Positions 18,352 to 27,723 of a stretch of 64,000 nt of DNA are shown here, piece after piece. The DNA is from Clostridium sp. KNHs214 (GTDB lineage Bacteria > Bacillota > Clostridia > Clostridiales > Clostridiaceae): NCBI RefSeq assembly GCF_000744935.1, contig NZ_JQMW01000013.1:581291-645290 (forward strand), written 5' to 3'. The translations under genes and the position numbers were made by a program. Under the pieces are notes generated by a model. It was not told where the DNA came from and searched no databases. It worked only from the letters and a program-made list of their open reading frames with translations. How positions within the stretch are numbered: position 1 is the first letter of the stretch; every line of letters begins with the position of its first letter.

Positions 18352-18381
18352 ATTATAAAACCTTAATGAATTCTAATACAA
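18352..18381 (-). promoter_or_regulatory. Sigma-A-type promoter ahead of the MFS gene
   Basis: TTGTAT, an 18-base spacer and TATAAT on the minus strand. Transcription would start near 18345 and meet the terminator at 18269-18305 before reaching the MFS gene. The short leader contains one ATG (ATGAGCGTTTAG), a three-codon reading frame. Confidence 0.55.
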
Positions 18382-18430
18382 TTTCATTACCTTAGCATTT
18401 AGAAAAAAACTAATTCTATAAAAATAAAAA

Positions 18431-18455
18431 ACCGCTAAGCAAAAATGTCAGCGGT
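18431..18455 (-). terminator. Intrinsic terminator of the 52-aa ORF
   Basis: ACCGCTGA pairs with TTAGCGGT around a short loop, followed on the minus strand by TTTTTATTTTT. It lies 45 bases after the stop codon of the small ORF. Confidence 0.85.
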
Positions 18456-18500
18456 AATAAATTCATATATTTTATATAAACTATATAATTTCAAATTAAT

Positions 18501-18659
18501 TTATGAATCATGAATTTCAGCAAATACATCTTTACTCTCTTTCAGCATACTACTATATTTAATTTTTGACGCACTTCTCCCCTTAAAATTAAAATTTGCT
18601 TTTAAATTAAGGTTTTCTATAATATTATCATTTTCATATACTAAAGATTGTAAAAACAT
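18501..18659 (-). CDS. 52-residue protein of unknown function
   Basis: Starts MFLQSLVYENDNIIENLN and ends SKDVFAEIHDS. CAAGGAGG lies seven bases before the ATG, and a strong intrinsic terminator lies 45 bases after the stop, so this looks like a complete monocistronic gene. It is polar and moderately charged, with no signal peptide, membrane helix or cysteine. I do not recognise it. A modified-peptide precursor is conceivable, but no maturation enzyme is nearby. Confidence 0.55.
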   Translation of the reverse strand: MFLQSLVYENDNIIENLNLKANFNFKGRSASKIKYSSMLKESKDVFAEIHDS

Positions 18660-18803
18660 ACTCACACCTCCTTGATATTCATAAACTTTTAAATATTACA
18701 AAATTTATTATACTCCCTAAAATAAAATTAGTAAAGCTTTTTTATCGCTCACTGCTCTTCAAGCTCCAAGGCCCAAATAAAAACTTTATTCAAATACTTT
18801 ATT

Positions 18804-18877
18804 TAAGCACCTTCAAATAAATAACAAGTCAATATGCTAGTATATTTGAATTGTTATTTATTTTCATGTACCCTAGC
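18804..18877. repeat. Family C element, core-deleted copy
   Basis: About 70 bp: the two inverted ends of family C (CAAATAAATAACAAGTC ... GTTATTTATTTTCATGTAC) remain, but the GGCGGAACC core is missing. It lies in the gap 18660-19143, where no gene was seen. A single degenerate end (AAGGCACATTCAAATAAAT) also occurs at 19438-19456. Confidence 0.7.
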
Positions 18878-19143
18878 TATTTTCTAACTTCTAGTACTCA
18901 AATTCGATTTACTTATATGAAATATTATCATTATCATCCATGTAATGGAATAATATGTACTTATATAGTACATATCATTGAAAACGTATTCCTGACTTCT
19001 TTCATTTGTCTAAAAAAGTGATTTTTTGTACTTAAATTATTCATATCTTGTTAATCTCTATAATCATTAGTCCAAACATAGATTTTGTTAATAATTTATT
19101 TACTTTTTGAGCCTGATTTTTTTGTATTTTTTGAATTTATCTA

Positions 19144-19172
19144 TTGATAATAATTCATTTTTCTTGTATAAT
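19144..19172 (+). promoter_or_regulatory. Near-consensus sigma-A promoter of an orphan transcript
   Basis: TTGATA, a 17-base spacer and TATAAT on the plus strand, one of the best -35/-10 pairs I noticed in the window. The predicted start is near 19179. No ORF with a ribosome site follows; a strong terminator ends the unit at 19336. Confidence 0.75.
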
Positions 19173-19178
19173 TAAATT

Positions 19179-19336
19179 ACAGTAAAGCTATTTTCATAAA
19201 TGTGTGAAATGTTTAGTTTCTCCATTTAGCATTTCCCTTGAAAATTGTTTTCCTTAACAATTATTCCCCTCAAATTTCTAATTATTAGAAATTTAACCCC
19301 CTTAGGAAGCCAGAGCGTAGGGCTTCCTTTTTTTTA
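19179..19336 (+). ncRNA. Probable small regulatory RNA (~158 nt) with C-rich loops
   Basis: The unit is defined by the promoter at 19144-19172 and the terminator at 19305-19336. Predicted elements in order are: GAAATG/CATTTC stem with a loop containing TTTCTCC; AATTGTT/AACAATT stem with loop TTCCTT; unpaired ATTCCCCTC; AAATTTCTAA/TTAGAAATTT stem; unpaired AACCCCCTTA; terminator. C-rich single-stranded stretches are a known feature of Firmicute sRNAs that pair with Shine-Dalgarno sequences (for example the RsaE/RoxS group). I do not recognise this RNA as a named family. The only short ATG frame lacks a ribosome site. Confidence 0.6.
19305..19336 (+). terminator. Intrinsic terminator of the orphan transcript
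   Basis: AGGAAGCC pairs with GGCTTCCT across a loop of about nine bases, followed by TTTTTTT on the plus strand. Confidence 0.9.
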
Positions 19337-19809
19337 TACTCTTTTTTATAGTATCTCTTATTTTTTATAAATCCCCAATCATTAACCTTCAACCCTTAAA
19401 CACTATATTTAAGTTCTTTGTTTGATTACTAACTTAAGGCACATTCAAATAAATTTCAAGCTCTATGTTAGATGAATAAAGGAAATATAGTTTCTAATTT
19501 AAAATGTGATATTTTAGGTCTTATAAATTAGAAACTTTTATCAAGGTATGCCCACTATCTGGATAATAAATGCGTAAACAAAATAAAGATTAGGTATTTA
19601 TATAACTATCGATTCCTGCTACCTTAATTATTGTAATCTTTTTGTAATATTTTTTTATAATTTTGTAACTCATTAGAGCTTTATATTTATTAAATTATTA
19701 TAATAAGGTACTTTTTAATATACACAGAAATCTTATTAGGGGTTACTTATATCTTTATGAGAGTATATAATTAATATATAAATGAAATTATAAGTTTGAG
19801 GTGTTTTAT

Positions 19810-20514
19810 ATGGTAGAAAAAATATTAGTAGTAGAAGACGAGAGCTCCATAAGAGGATTCCTAAAAATAAATTTACAGAGAAATAATTTTCAGGTTATAG
19901 AAGCTGAAACTGGTGAACAAGGCATACAAAAAGCCTTTATAGAAAAACCTCAGGTTGCTTTATTAGATGTAATGCTTCCTGGAATAAATGGCTTTGAAGT
20001 TTGCAAAAAACTTAGAGAAAAATTTCCTCATATGGGTATAATAATGTTAACAGCAAAAAGCCAAGATATGGATAAAATAATGGGGCTAGAGTTTGGTGCT
20101 GATGATTATATTGTTAAGCCTTTTAATCCATTGGAATTAGTTTTAAGAATAAAAGCTCTTTTAAGAAGAATTGAAGAAAAAGATGGGGATGTTAAAGACA
20201 ACACCATAATAGAGTTTTATCCTTTTAAATTAGATACTTATTCTCAAAAGGCGTATAAAAATGGATTAGAACTAGATTTAACTCCTAAAGAATACTTGAT
20301 TCTAAAAATATTTATTGAAAACCCTGGCAAAGCATTTAGTCGAGATGAATTATTAAACACAATTTGGGGATTGGATTTTATAGGAGATACAAAAATAGTA
20401 GATGTAAATATAAGACGTCTTAGAACAAAAATAGAAGAATGTTCCTCAAGTCCTAAATATATAGAAACCGTCTGGGGAACAGGCTACAGGTGGAATAAAA
20501 ATGAACAGCATTAA
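19810..20514 (+). CDS. OmpR/PhoB-family response regulator
   Basis: 234 residues from ATG 19810, placed seven bases after GAGGTG. The GTG at 19801 is part of that ribosome site, so the longer start is rejected. The receiver domain has acidic residues VVEDES at the start, phospho-acceptor Asp53 (ALLDVMLPG) and Lys of DDYIVKPFNP. The C-terminal winged-helix domain shows LTPKEYLILKIF and WGTGYRW. It overlaps the following histidine kinase gene by 14 bases, so the two are translationally coupled. The output genes are unknown; the third gene of the operon, a lipoprotein, is a likely functional partner. Confidence 0.95.
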   Translation: MVEKILVVEDESSIRGFLKINLQRNNFQVIEAETGEQGIQKAFIEKPQVALLDVMLPGINGFEVCKKLREKFPHMGIIMLTAKSQDMDKIMGLEFGADDYIVKPFNPLELVLRIKALLRRIEEKDGDVKDNTIIEFYPFKLDTYSQKAYKNGLELDLTPKEYLILKIFIENPGKAFSRDELLNTIWGLDFIGDTKIVDVNIRRLRTKIEECSSSPKYIETVWGTGYRWNKNEQH

Positions 20515-21889
20515 AAAACGTCTGAGTTTAAATTTTCTAACGGTAATATTTATAACTGTAGCTATATTTGAAACCCTTATTATAAGTGGTACTAAACAAT
20601 ATTATTATAAAAATATAGAGGACTCACTTACTAATCAGGTAAAAATGTCCTCTGAATTTTATACAAAGTATTTTTCAAATTCATCTTTAAAGGAGAACGT
20701 CCAAGAAAATGTAGATGTTTTTTGGAAACAAACTTCAGCCCAAGTTCAGATAATAGATGAAAAAGGCAATATACTAATGGATTCTATAGGTGTAATTCCT
20801 TCTGAAATAATTAAAGATGACTCCTTTAAAAATGCCATGGATGGTAAATTAGGAAAATGGCATGGCAATGTATCCTATTCTAAACATAAAGTATTCTCTG
20901 TAACATATCCTTTAAAATCTAATAATAAAATAGTGGGTGCCCTTAGATTTATAACTTCTTTAGCTCCTGTAGACAGAGAAATTTTTGCTATATCGATGAT
21001 ACTATCAGCTATTGGGTTTATCACTTTGTTTACAGCTCTGGTGGTAAGTATATTTATGTCTAATACAATAGTTGGTCCTATAAAAAATTTAACAGCAGTA
21101 GCACAGAAAATGGCTGCCGGGGATTTAAACGTACGTAATACTAAGACACTTGATGATGAAGTTGGAAAACTCTCCGATACCTTGAATTACATGGCAGATG
21201 AAATTCTAAAAAAGGAACAGCTAAAGAATGAATTTATATCTTCAGTTTCCCACGAACTGAGAACCCCATTAACCTCCATAAAGGGATGGGCTATAACTTT
21301 AAAAACTGATGAATTAAATGATAAAGACCTTATAAGAGATGGACTTCAAATAATAGAACAAGAAAGTGAACGCCTTACTGGCATGGTAGAAGAACTTTTA
21401 GATTTCTCAAAATTTGTATCTGGTAAAATTACTTTAAATAAGGAAATGGTAGACATCAACATATTACTAGAGTACATTAGAAAGCAACTGAGTCCTCGTG
21501 CTAATAGAGATAATATAAATTTTGTAGTTAAAAAAACAGAAAACATCCCAACTGTCGCTATGGATCCTAATAGAATAAAGCAAGTACTCTTAAATCTCGT
21601 AGATAATGCTTTTAATTTTACACCCGAAGGTGGTACCGTAACTGTTTGGACAGAAATTCAAAATAAATATCTAATACTTCATGTGGACGACACTGGTTGT
21701 GGCATAAGTGAAGATGACCTTCCAAAAATCAAAGAAAAATTTTACAAAGGTAAAAGCAGCAAATCTAAAAATGGAATAGGATTATCAATATGCGATGAAA
21801 TAATAAAATTACATAATGGATTTTTCATCATAACCAGTGAACTTAATATTGGAACAAATATTTCTGTTAAAATTCCAATAGAAATTTAA
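20501..21889 (+). CDS. Sensor histidine kinase (HAMP, HisKA, HATPase)
   Basis: 462 residues. Membrane helix at about 10-30, extracellular sensor of about 130 residues, second helix about 160-187, HAMP about 188-240 (VGPIKNLTAVAQKMAAGDLN), phospho-acceptor His251 in SSVSHELRTPL, then an ATPase domain with the N box LVDNAFNFTPEGG and G boxes DDTGCGIS and KNGIGLSIC. A complete kinase with all key residues. It forms a pair with the response regulator immediately upstream. The extracellular sensor is not a family I can name, so the stimulus is unknown. Confidence 0.95.
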   Translation: MNSIKKRLSLNFLTVIFITVAIFETLIISGTKQYYYKNIEDSLTNQVKMSSEFYTKYFSNSSLKENVQENVDVFWKQTSAQVQIIDEKGNILMDSIGVIPSEIIKDDSFKNAMDGKLGKWHGNVSYSKHKVFSVTYPLKSNNKIVGALRFITSLAPVDREIFAISMILSAIGFITLFTALVVSIFMSNTIVGPIKNLTAVAQKMAAGDLNVRNTKTLDDEVGKLSDTLNYMADEILKKEQLKNEFISSVSHELRTPLTSIKGWAITLKTDELNDKDLIRDGLQIIEQESERLTGMVEELLDFSKFVSGKITLNKEMVDINILLEYIRKQLSPRANRDNINFVVKKTENIPTVAMDPNRIKQVLLNLVDNAFNFTPEGGTVTVWTEIQNKYLILHVDDTGCGISEDDLPKIKEKFYKGKSSKSKNGIGLSICDEIIKLHNGFFIITSELNIGTNISVKIPIEI

Positions 21890-21922
21890 TTTTCGAAAAA
21901 ATACACAGGGAGATAATATATA

Positions 21923-23416
21923 ATGAAAAAAAAGGAAATATTTATACCTATTTTAATAATCATATTATTACTGGCATTTTTCACACAAGCCTGCAAATTT
22001 CCTGAGATTAACCCTATGGAAAAAATATCTGCACCTAGAAATAAACTTATTCCTATACAAGGGACTTGGAAAGTTGTAGATTATAAAGCTCCTAATAAAA
22101 ATTCTAAACCCAATAAATCTATCATTGGCAAAACAGCGGAGTTCAACCAAAAGGGAGCTATATTTTCGGATGAGGCTTGTAAGTATCCTAAATATAAGGT
22201 TAAAGTAGTAAACGCAGTTGACTACTTATTTTACAACTATAAGGTAGTGCCAAAGGATTTAGGTATAAAAAAAGATAAAATAGAGGTTATTTCTGTAACC
22301 TGTAATGAGAATCTTTTCTATGATTTTATACTCATAGAAAAGAACAAACTTTTACTTTATATGGATGAAACATTTTTTATACTAGACAAAATTTCTGACG
22401 ACACTAAAAATGTGGAAAAAATACAGGATAACACTAGTTATAAAAACAAAAATACTAGTGAAGCTTCTCGGCTTAATTCAGGAGTTTTCATCGCACTTCG
22501 CTCTGAAAGCTCAGATATATTAAGTTCTCCTTCCACCTATAGGACAATATGGATTTCCTCAAAAAATAAAAAAGCAGTTAGCACATTAGAAGACAAAGGA
22601 ATATTTTTCCCAAGAAAAACTGGATTTTGGTCTATAAATGTTAATAGGATTTCAAATGCAGGTATTACGGAAGATAATATAGAAGCTCATCCAGTAGATG
22701 GCAGTGATAATAAAAATTCTAAACCCGTTAGAGCTCTTTTTAAAAGTTCTAAACAAAACTTATTTAGAAACATTTTATTTATATGTAATGATTACATCGG
22801 TACTGAATATTCAATGGATTCTGTATCTGATAATACTTTAAATAAACTTCAAGTACTGCCAGTAGACAACTTAGAAAATAAGAAAGGATTAAAAATATCT
22901 GATTTAGTGGGAGATATAGGCTCTGGAATTTTAAAAGATAGTATAAATTCTTTTTTATCTGTACGCAGTGACAAAAAGCAAGCTTTTCAAGACCAGACTG
23001 TTGATGAAGAAAACTTCAGATTATCCAGAAGAAATGGTCATTGGGTTATGGCAGGAAGATTAAATTCTCCTAAAAATCAAAATGACTATATAGATTTTGA
23101 CTTAAATGTTTTTCCTCCTAAGAAACTTTTGACCTACGATGAATTGTCTTTATCCTGGAGTGATGTAAAAAACAACATTCCTAGTGCTACAGATGTATTT
23201 ACTTCACCAAATGGTGATATAGCACTAGTGGTTTGTAGAAACAACCTTTACATTTACTCTATAGAAAACAAAACTCTATCTTCAGAACCTCTAAAAGAAA
23301 TTCCTATAAAAGATAATGAATCAATAATTATGGCAGAATGGGCTACTGGAGATTACGTAGAAAAATGGACCGAAAGCTTTGAAAACTTTATAAAAAGTGA
23401 AAAAAATAAGAAATGA
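21923..23416 (+). CDS. Putative lipoprotein of a two-component operon
   Basis: 497 residues. The N-terminus is a signal sequence ending FFTQAC, a weak lipobox whose Cys would be lipidated. The rest is soluble, Lys- and Asn-rich, and resembles repeated beta-strand blades near the C-terminus (VFTSPNGDIALVVCRNN). It starts 33 bases after the histidine kinase stop, with AGGGAG upstream, and is followed by a terminator, so it is the third gene of the operon. An accessory sensor or an output of the kinase is a reasonable inference. No family was recognised. Confidence 0.7.
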   Translation: MKKKEIFIPILIIILLLAFFTQACKFPEINPMEKISAPRNKLIPIQGTWKVVDYKAPNKNSKPNKSIIGKTAEFNQKGAIFSDEACKYPKYKVKVVNAVDYLFYNYKVVPKDLGIKKDKIEVISVTCNENLFYDFILIEKNKLLLYMDETFFILDKISDDTKNVEKIQDNTSYKNKNTSEASRLNSGVFIALRSESSDILSSPSTYRTIWISSKNKKAVSTLEDKGIFFPRKTGFWSINVNRISNAGITEDNIEAHPVDGSDNKNSKPVRALFKSSKQNLFRNILFICNDYIGTEYSMDSVSDNTLNKLQVLPVDNLENKKGLKISDLVGDIGSGILKDSINSFLSVRSDKKQAFQDQTVDEENFRLSRRNGHWVMAGRLNSPKNQNDYIDFDLNVFPPKKLLTYDELSLSWSDVKNNIPSATDVFTSPNGDIALVVCRNNLYIYSIENKTLSSEPLKEIPIKDNESIIMAEWATGDYVEKWTESFENFIKSEKNKK

Positions 23417-23420
23417 TTAG

Positions 23421-23465
23421 AAGCTAGAGCATTCCCTTTATTGGAATAGCCCTAGCTTTCTTAAT
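23421..23465 (+). terminator. Terminator of the two-component operon
   Basis: AAGCTAG pairs with CTAGCTT, with inner pairing ATTCC/GGAAT, followed by TCTTAAT. The T-run is short. Confidence 0.65.
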
Positions 23466-23486
23466 ACCCAGCCACCAATTCCTAAA

Positions 23487-23641
23487 ACTACCAATACCGT
23501 TAAGAAACCTTCTTACTCCAGTATCACAAGAAGCGAGTTAAAGTTTTAGGAGATTGAAACCTTAAAACATTTATAAACTCTTAACGTATTGTAATTACTC
23601 AACAATTACAATTTTTTACGGACTTAAAGTGTGGTTTTTCC
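23487..23641. repeat. Family A element, right-end fragment
   Basis: CCGTTAAGAAACCTTC ... AAGCGAGTTAAAGTTTTAGG ... GACTTAAAGTGTGGTTTTTC matches the right-hand part of family A copy 1 (about 2130-2280). The left part is missing. Its end touches the stop codon of cobQ (23642). Confidence 0.75.
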
Positions 23642-25138
23642 TTATTTTATGCCTACTATTTTGTATACCTGTTCCATATCCAGATTTTCTCTAACTATAT
23701 CTGCTAATTTATCTAGTTCCCTTTCCCTTAGACTTTCATATTCGCTAACTCCCTTGGGTTGTAATCCTTTTTTTATTCTCAAGGTATTTACTACATAATC
23801 TCTAAAACTTAAGCCATCAAAGACTCCGTGTATGTATGTACCCATTACATTACCCTTTTCATTTATAGCACCGTCAAATACATTTACCTTTTCTCCATTT
23901 CTGTCCTCTATTTTGAAAAGTGGTTTGCATCCATCACCATAGGAACTTATGCCCATGTGTATTTCATAACCATAGACCTTTTTATCTCTAATTTGATGTC
24001 CTTCTAACTCCTGTAGAAGCTCTGCATTTACTCTAGTGGTAACCTTCTCCTGCTCAAAAGTAGTAGTCATATTTAAAAGTCCTATGCCCTTTACTTCTTT
24101 TACCGCTGTCTCCACTTCATATGGATCCTTAAGTATGGCTCCTAGCATTTGATATCCACCACATATTCCAATGACCATTCCTTTTTCACTATATCTTTTA
24201 ATTTCGTCTTCTAATCCACTTTTTCTTAAAGAAATCAAGTCTTCTATAGTGTTCTTACTTCCTGGTATTATTAAAAGATCTGGATTTCCAAATTCCTCTA
24301 CCTTCTCAACAAATCTTACTGAAACATCCTCTTCATTTTTAAGTGCATCTAGATCCGTAAAGTTTGATATGTGTGGAAGCTTAATTACAGCAACATCAAT
24401 ATCTCCTTTAATTTCTTTATTAAAACTTACAGCTCCATCCTCATCCTCCAGAGCTAATCTAAAATGTGGGACTACCCCAAAGCATGGTATTTTTATTATA
24501 TCTTCTAACATAGTAAGACCCGGTTTTAATATTTCCACGTCTCCTCTAAATTTATTTATTATAGTTCCTTTTACTCTGTTTTTTTCCTCATCATTAAGAA
24601 GAAGCATTGTTCCTGCTAGAGAAGCAAAAACTCCCCCTTTATCTATATCTCCTACTAAAAGTACAGGAGCATCTATAAGCTCTGCCATACCCATATTAAC
24701 TATATCCCTATCCCTTAAATTTATCTCAGCAGGGCTACCAGCACCTTCCATTACCACTATATCAAATTCTTGTTCCAATTTTTCAAAATGCTCTTTTAGC
24801 ATATCCTTAAATTCTAATTTCATGTTATGGTATTCCATAGCAGTACTGTTTCCATAAACCTTACCATTGACTATTATCTGGCACTTTTTATCTGAAGTAG
24901 GTTTTAAAAGAATAGGATTCATATATACCTCTGGCTCAAGTCCTGCAGCATAGGCCTGAAGCACCTGTGCTCTACCCATTTCCTTTCCGTCTAATGTTAT
25001 GTATGAATTTAAAGACATGTTTTGGGATTTAAACGGACATACCTTATATCCATCTTGCTTAAATATCCTACATAAAGCTGCCACTAATATACTCTTACCT
25101 ACAGAAGATGCTGTACCCTGAATCATTATCTTAGCCAT
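23642..25138 (-). CDS. cobQ: Cobyric acid synthase
   Basis: 498 residues, the expected length. It amidates four side chains of adenosyl-cobyrinic acid a,c-diamide using glutamine and ATP in adenosylcobalamin synthesis. The N-terminal dethiobiotin-synthetase-like domain has the P-loop [15 protein letters not shown] at the start. The C-terminal glutamine amidotransferase domain has the nucleophile loop [12 protein letters not shown] and a distal His in GTYIHGVFD. It stands alone here, away from other cobalamin genes. I looked for a cobalamin riboswitch in the 450-bp upstream region and saw none. AGGGGGAAAAAAT precedes the ATG. Confidence 0.97.
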   Translation of the reverse strand: MAKIMIQGTASSVGKSILVAALCRIFKQDGYKVCPFKSQNMSLNSYITLDGKEMGRAQVLQAYAAGLEPEVYMNPILLKPTSDKKCQIIVNGKVYGNSTAMEYHNMKLEFKDMLKEHFEKLEQEFDIVVMEGAGSPAEINLRDRDIVNMGMAELIDAPVLLVGDIDKGGVFASLAGTMLLLNDEEKNRVKGTIINKFRGDVEILKPGLTMLEDIIKIPCFGVVPHFRLALEDEDGAVSFNKEIKGDIDVAVIKLPHISNFTDLDALKNEEDVSVRFVEKVEEFGNPDLLIIPGSKNTIEDLISLRKSGLEDEIKRYSEKGMVIGICGGYQMLGAILKDPYEVETAVKEVKGIGLLNMTTTFEQEKVTTRVNAELLQELEGHQIRDKKVYGYEIHMGISSYGDGCKPLFKIEDRNGEKVNVFDGAINEKGNVMGTYIHGVFDGLSFRDYVVNTLRIKKGLQPKGVSEYESLRERELDKLADIVRENLDMEQVYKIVGIK

Positions 25139-25379
25139 ATTTTTTCCCCCTTTATTAGTCTATTTATAATTCCATCGCATTGTATCTTTTTGTGGTTTAA
25201 TCAAACCATTACATTTCTACTGCCCATATAAGCTATCTTCTTCTTAATTTTTATATTAACAATTTACCCTTAATATTGCAATACTTTGTAAATCTTTTGT
25301 AATACATATATTTGCTATTTATTGTATAATTAATGTAGAAAATTTGAATTTATTAATAAATTGTTTTAAAATAGTTATT

Positions 25380-25561
25380 AAGGCACATTCAAATAAATAA
25401 TAAATCATCATACTAGTCTATTTTGCATCATACTAGTCTATTTTGCATCATACTGCATCAGCAAAACCCGCCGATAGTGCTACCAAAGGCGGAACCTGCT
25501 TCCTAGTCTAACACAAAATACACTAGAAACTTTGAATTGTTATTTCTTTTCATGTACCTAA
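25380..25561. repeat. Family C element, copy with internal duplication
   Basis: About 180 bp with the family ends (GGCACATTCAAATAAATAA ... GTTATTTCTTTTCATGTACC) and core CCTACCAAAGGCGGAACCTG. A unit of about 21 bp (CATACTAGTCTATTTTGCAT) is duplicated in tandem near 25410-25455. It lies between cobQ and the TPR protein gene. Confidence 0.8.
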
Positions 25562-25589
25562 GATTAAACTTTATCGAGGTGATTAACAT

Positions 25590-26450
25590 ATGTATAGTAA
25601 AAAATTAGCTAAGTTAACACTTCCTTTAGCTTTTTGCTTTGTTTTATCCATTAGAGGCCTTTTTATACCTGCTAATTATAAAACAGCAAATGCATTTGGA
25701 ACTAAAATTTCTATAGAAAACTTAATACAATTTTTAAATACATCTTTCCCTTCCAATGACAACAAAAAAACTTCTTGTGAAAAAGATTCTTCTTATTCAA
25801 TAAATGAAGATATAAATAGAGATGGAGAAAAAGAACTTATTATATGGAACCATGATACTAGAGATGCCTACAAAGTAGAGGTTTTAAGGAAAAATGACTC
25901 TGATTATGTGGACGATCCTCTTATGTATCCTTACTATTTTCAAAATGTAGTTAACTACTATAAAACACAACTTAAAAAACCCTATAATAGCAAGAGCCCA
26001 ATAATGTGGTATTACCTAAGTGACGCTGAACTAAAGATGAACAAACCAAAAGAGGCACTTATTTCTATTGAACAGGGTATATCTAATCTTAAAAACGATG
26101 ACAGCGCTTTATACGGAATGCTTTTATCTCTTAAAGGAGAATCCTTAAGGCGCCTTGGTGATTATGAAGCTGCTTTAAAAACCCTAGATAAAGCCATGCA
26201 ATCACTTATATCATCTAAATTTAGTGACAATGCTAGTATTATAAATACTTATTTTTATATTGGAAAAACTCTAGATTCTATTGGCTATGATGAAGTTCAA
26301 AAAGAATACTATAGAGCCGCTATATCTCTTGCTGCAAAAGAATATGGTGTTAATTCTAAAGATTATAATAAAATAACATATAAAATTCAAAGAAGATTAA
26401 ACAAAATGTCATATAATCATAAAGTACACGAACAAAAGCTAACTAAATAA
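25590..26450 (+). CDS. Exported TPR-repeat protein
   Basis: 286 residues. Residues 1 to about 35 form a signal peptide (LPLAFCFVLSIRGLF). A short DREGEKE-type acidic segment (NEDINRDGEKELIIW) is followed by two clear TPR units in about 135-215 (MWYYLSDAELKMNKPKEAL and LKGESLRRLGDYEAALKTL). Probably secreted or membrane-attached through an uncleaved signal, acting by protein-protein contact. GAGGTGAT precedes the ATG. It is a plus-strand monocistron converging on the patatin gene. Confidence 0.75.
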   Translation: MYSKKLAKLTLPLAFCFVLSIRGLFIPANYKTANAFGTKISIENLIQFLNTSFPSNDNKKTSCEKDSSYSINEDINRDGEKELIIWNHDTRDAYKVEVLRKNDSDYVDDPLMYPYYFQNVVNYYKTQLKKPYNSKSPIMWYYLSDAELKMNKPKEALISIEQGISNLKNDDSALYGMLLSLKGESLRRLGDYEAALKTLDKAMQSLISSKFSDNASIINTYFYIGKTLDSIGYDEVQKEYYRAAISLAAKEYGVNSKDYNKITYKIQRRLNKMSYNHKVHEQKLTK

Positions 26451-26560
26451 TGGACAAGTATAAATTTATTCATAAATCAACAAATTTTCAAATATATAAT
26501 AAGCTATCTATAATATTTTAATCAAAATTGACTTATTAAAGCTCGTGAACTTGTAAAAAA

Positions 26561-26582
26561 TACACCCTTTTTTAGGGTGTTC
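26561..26582. terminator. Bidirectional terminator between TPR and patatin genes
   Basis: ACACCCT/AGGGTGT around an A/T loop. On the minus strand it is followed by ATTTTTT, serving the patatin gene; the plus-strand T-run is weaker. Confidence 0.75.
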
Positions 26583-26614
26583 TTATTGTGCAATCTATTT
26601 TATTAATGTTAAAA

Positions 26615-27610
26615 TTACTGTTTTTTCTTACTAAATAAATTATTTATAAAACTATATATATTAGATTTAAAATTATTTTTTATTATAAACCTTTTCTGAT
26701 AATCCTTAAAATCCCAAATCTCTAAAAATTCTTTTCCTGCATAATATCCTGCTTTATATAATGCTGCAGTTTTTTCTTTAGTAATATTGAACTCTGTTGA
26801 TTTTACACCATCTACAGGAATAAATACGGTTCTAGTAGCATCTCTTTTACTGAGCTCTTTGTATACAGAGTATTCACTCATAGTACTAGCTATATCAAAT
26901 AAAAAAGACATAGGATCATTTTTACCTTTTGAAGTCAAACTTTCATCCTTCTCTTTTGCTTTAAATTTGAATCCTATTATAGGTATTTTTATATTATCCG
27001 TGTCAAATATATCTATAGGATAATTACAAGTTACTCCTCCGTCTACCATATAGCTAATTCCATCTTTATGTTTAAACTCCACAGGCTTAAAGTAAAGTGG
27101 GATGCTTATGCTCATTCTAACAGCCTTAGCCACTGAAAATTCTCCTGGTTTTTCTCCATAATCCACCAAATCATCCGGAAGGACCACTTTCCTTTTTAAT
27201 GTTATATCCGAGGTTATAACCTTTAGCTTACTCTCCCCGTTTTCCATAACATCTTTAAATTTAACTATACCTTTTTTCTCTAAAAGCTCTTTTATCCAGT
27301 TTTCAAAATAATCCCCCGAATATATACCCTTATCTCTAAAAATTCCTAATGCCATTCCAAATACTGGAATCCTATTGACAGAATCCTTATCTAGAAATTT
27401 TATAAAATCCATTTCAGACAGTATCTTCTCTAATTCCTCAGCTTTATATCCTGCTATTACAAGTGCTGCTATAATAGCTCCTACAGAAGTTCCTGCTGCC
27501 CTTTTCCATATATAGTTATATTCCTCAAAGCTCTTAAGAGCTCCTACGATGCCTATTCCTCTTATACCTCCACCTTCAAAAACAGCCATTGCTTTTACAA
27601 AGCTATTCAT
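26615..27610 (-). CDS. Patatin-like phospholipase
   Basis: 331 residues. The patatin fold is shown by the oxyanion loop FEGGGIRGIGIVGAL near residues 11-25, the nucleophile elbow GTSVG near 40 and the catalytic Asp in DGGVTCNYP near 190. These use a Ser-Asp dyad to hydrolyse acyl esters of lipids. There is no signal peptide, so it probably acts in the cytoplasm or at the inner membrane face. The final ~40 residues are basic and hydrophobic (KRFIIKNNFKSNIYSFI) and may bind membrane. Single gene. Confidence 0.92.
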   Translation of the reverse strand: MNSFVKAMAVFEGGGIRGIGIVGALKSFEEYNYIWKRAAGTSVGAIIAALVIAGYKAEELEKILSEMDFIKFLDKDSVNRIPVFGMALGIFRDKGIYSGDYFENWIKELLEKKGIVKFKDVMENGESKLKVITSDITLKRKVVLPDDLVDYGEKPGEFSVAKAVRMSISIPLYFKPVEFKHKDGISYMVDGGVTCNYPIDIFDTDNIKIPIIGFKFKAKEKDESLTSKGKNDPMSFLFDIASTMSEYSVYKELSKRDATRTVFIPVDGVKSTEFNITKEKTAALYKAGYYAGKEFLEIWDFKDYQKRFIIKNNFKSNIYSFINNLFSKKKQ

Positions 27611-27723
27611 CTAAATCCCTCTCCTATGCTTTTTATTATATTATACATCACTTTTCGTAAAAATGTACAAACTGTCAAATAGAATTGGTATAATTTGGTC
27701 GAACTATTTTTAAGACTCTAACC

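Noticed and set aside
18501..18659. AgrD-type or lanthipeptide precursor
   Set aside because: No Cys-rich or amphipathic core and no AgrB, LanM or radical SAM enzyme nearby.
19810..23416. Three-gene operon as a VanRS-type antibiotic resistance system
   Set aside because: No ligase or dehydrogenase genes, and the lipoprotein has no resistance-type domain; only a generic two-component system can be supported.
25139..25589. Possible cobalamin riboswitch upstream of cobQ
   Set aside because: The conserved B12-box and the pseudoknot elements are not visible; the region holds a family C repeat and AT-rich spacer.
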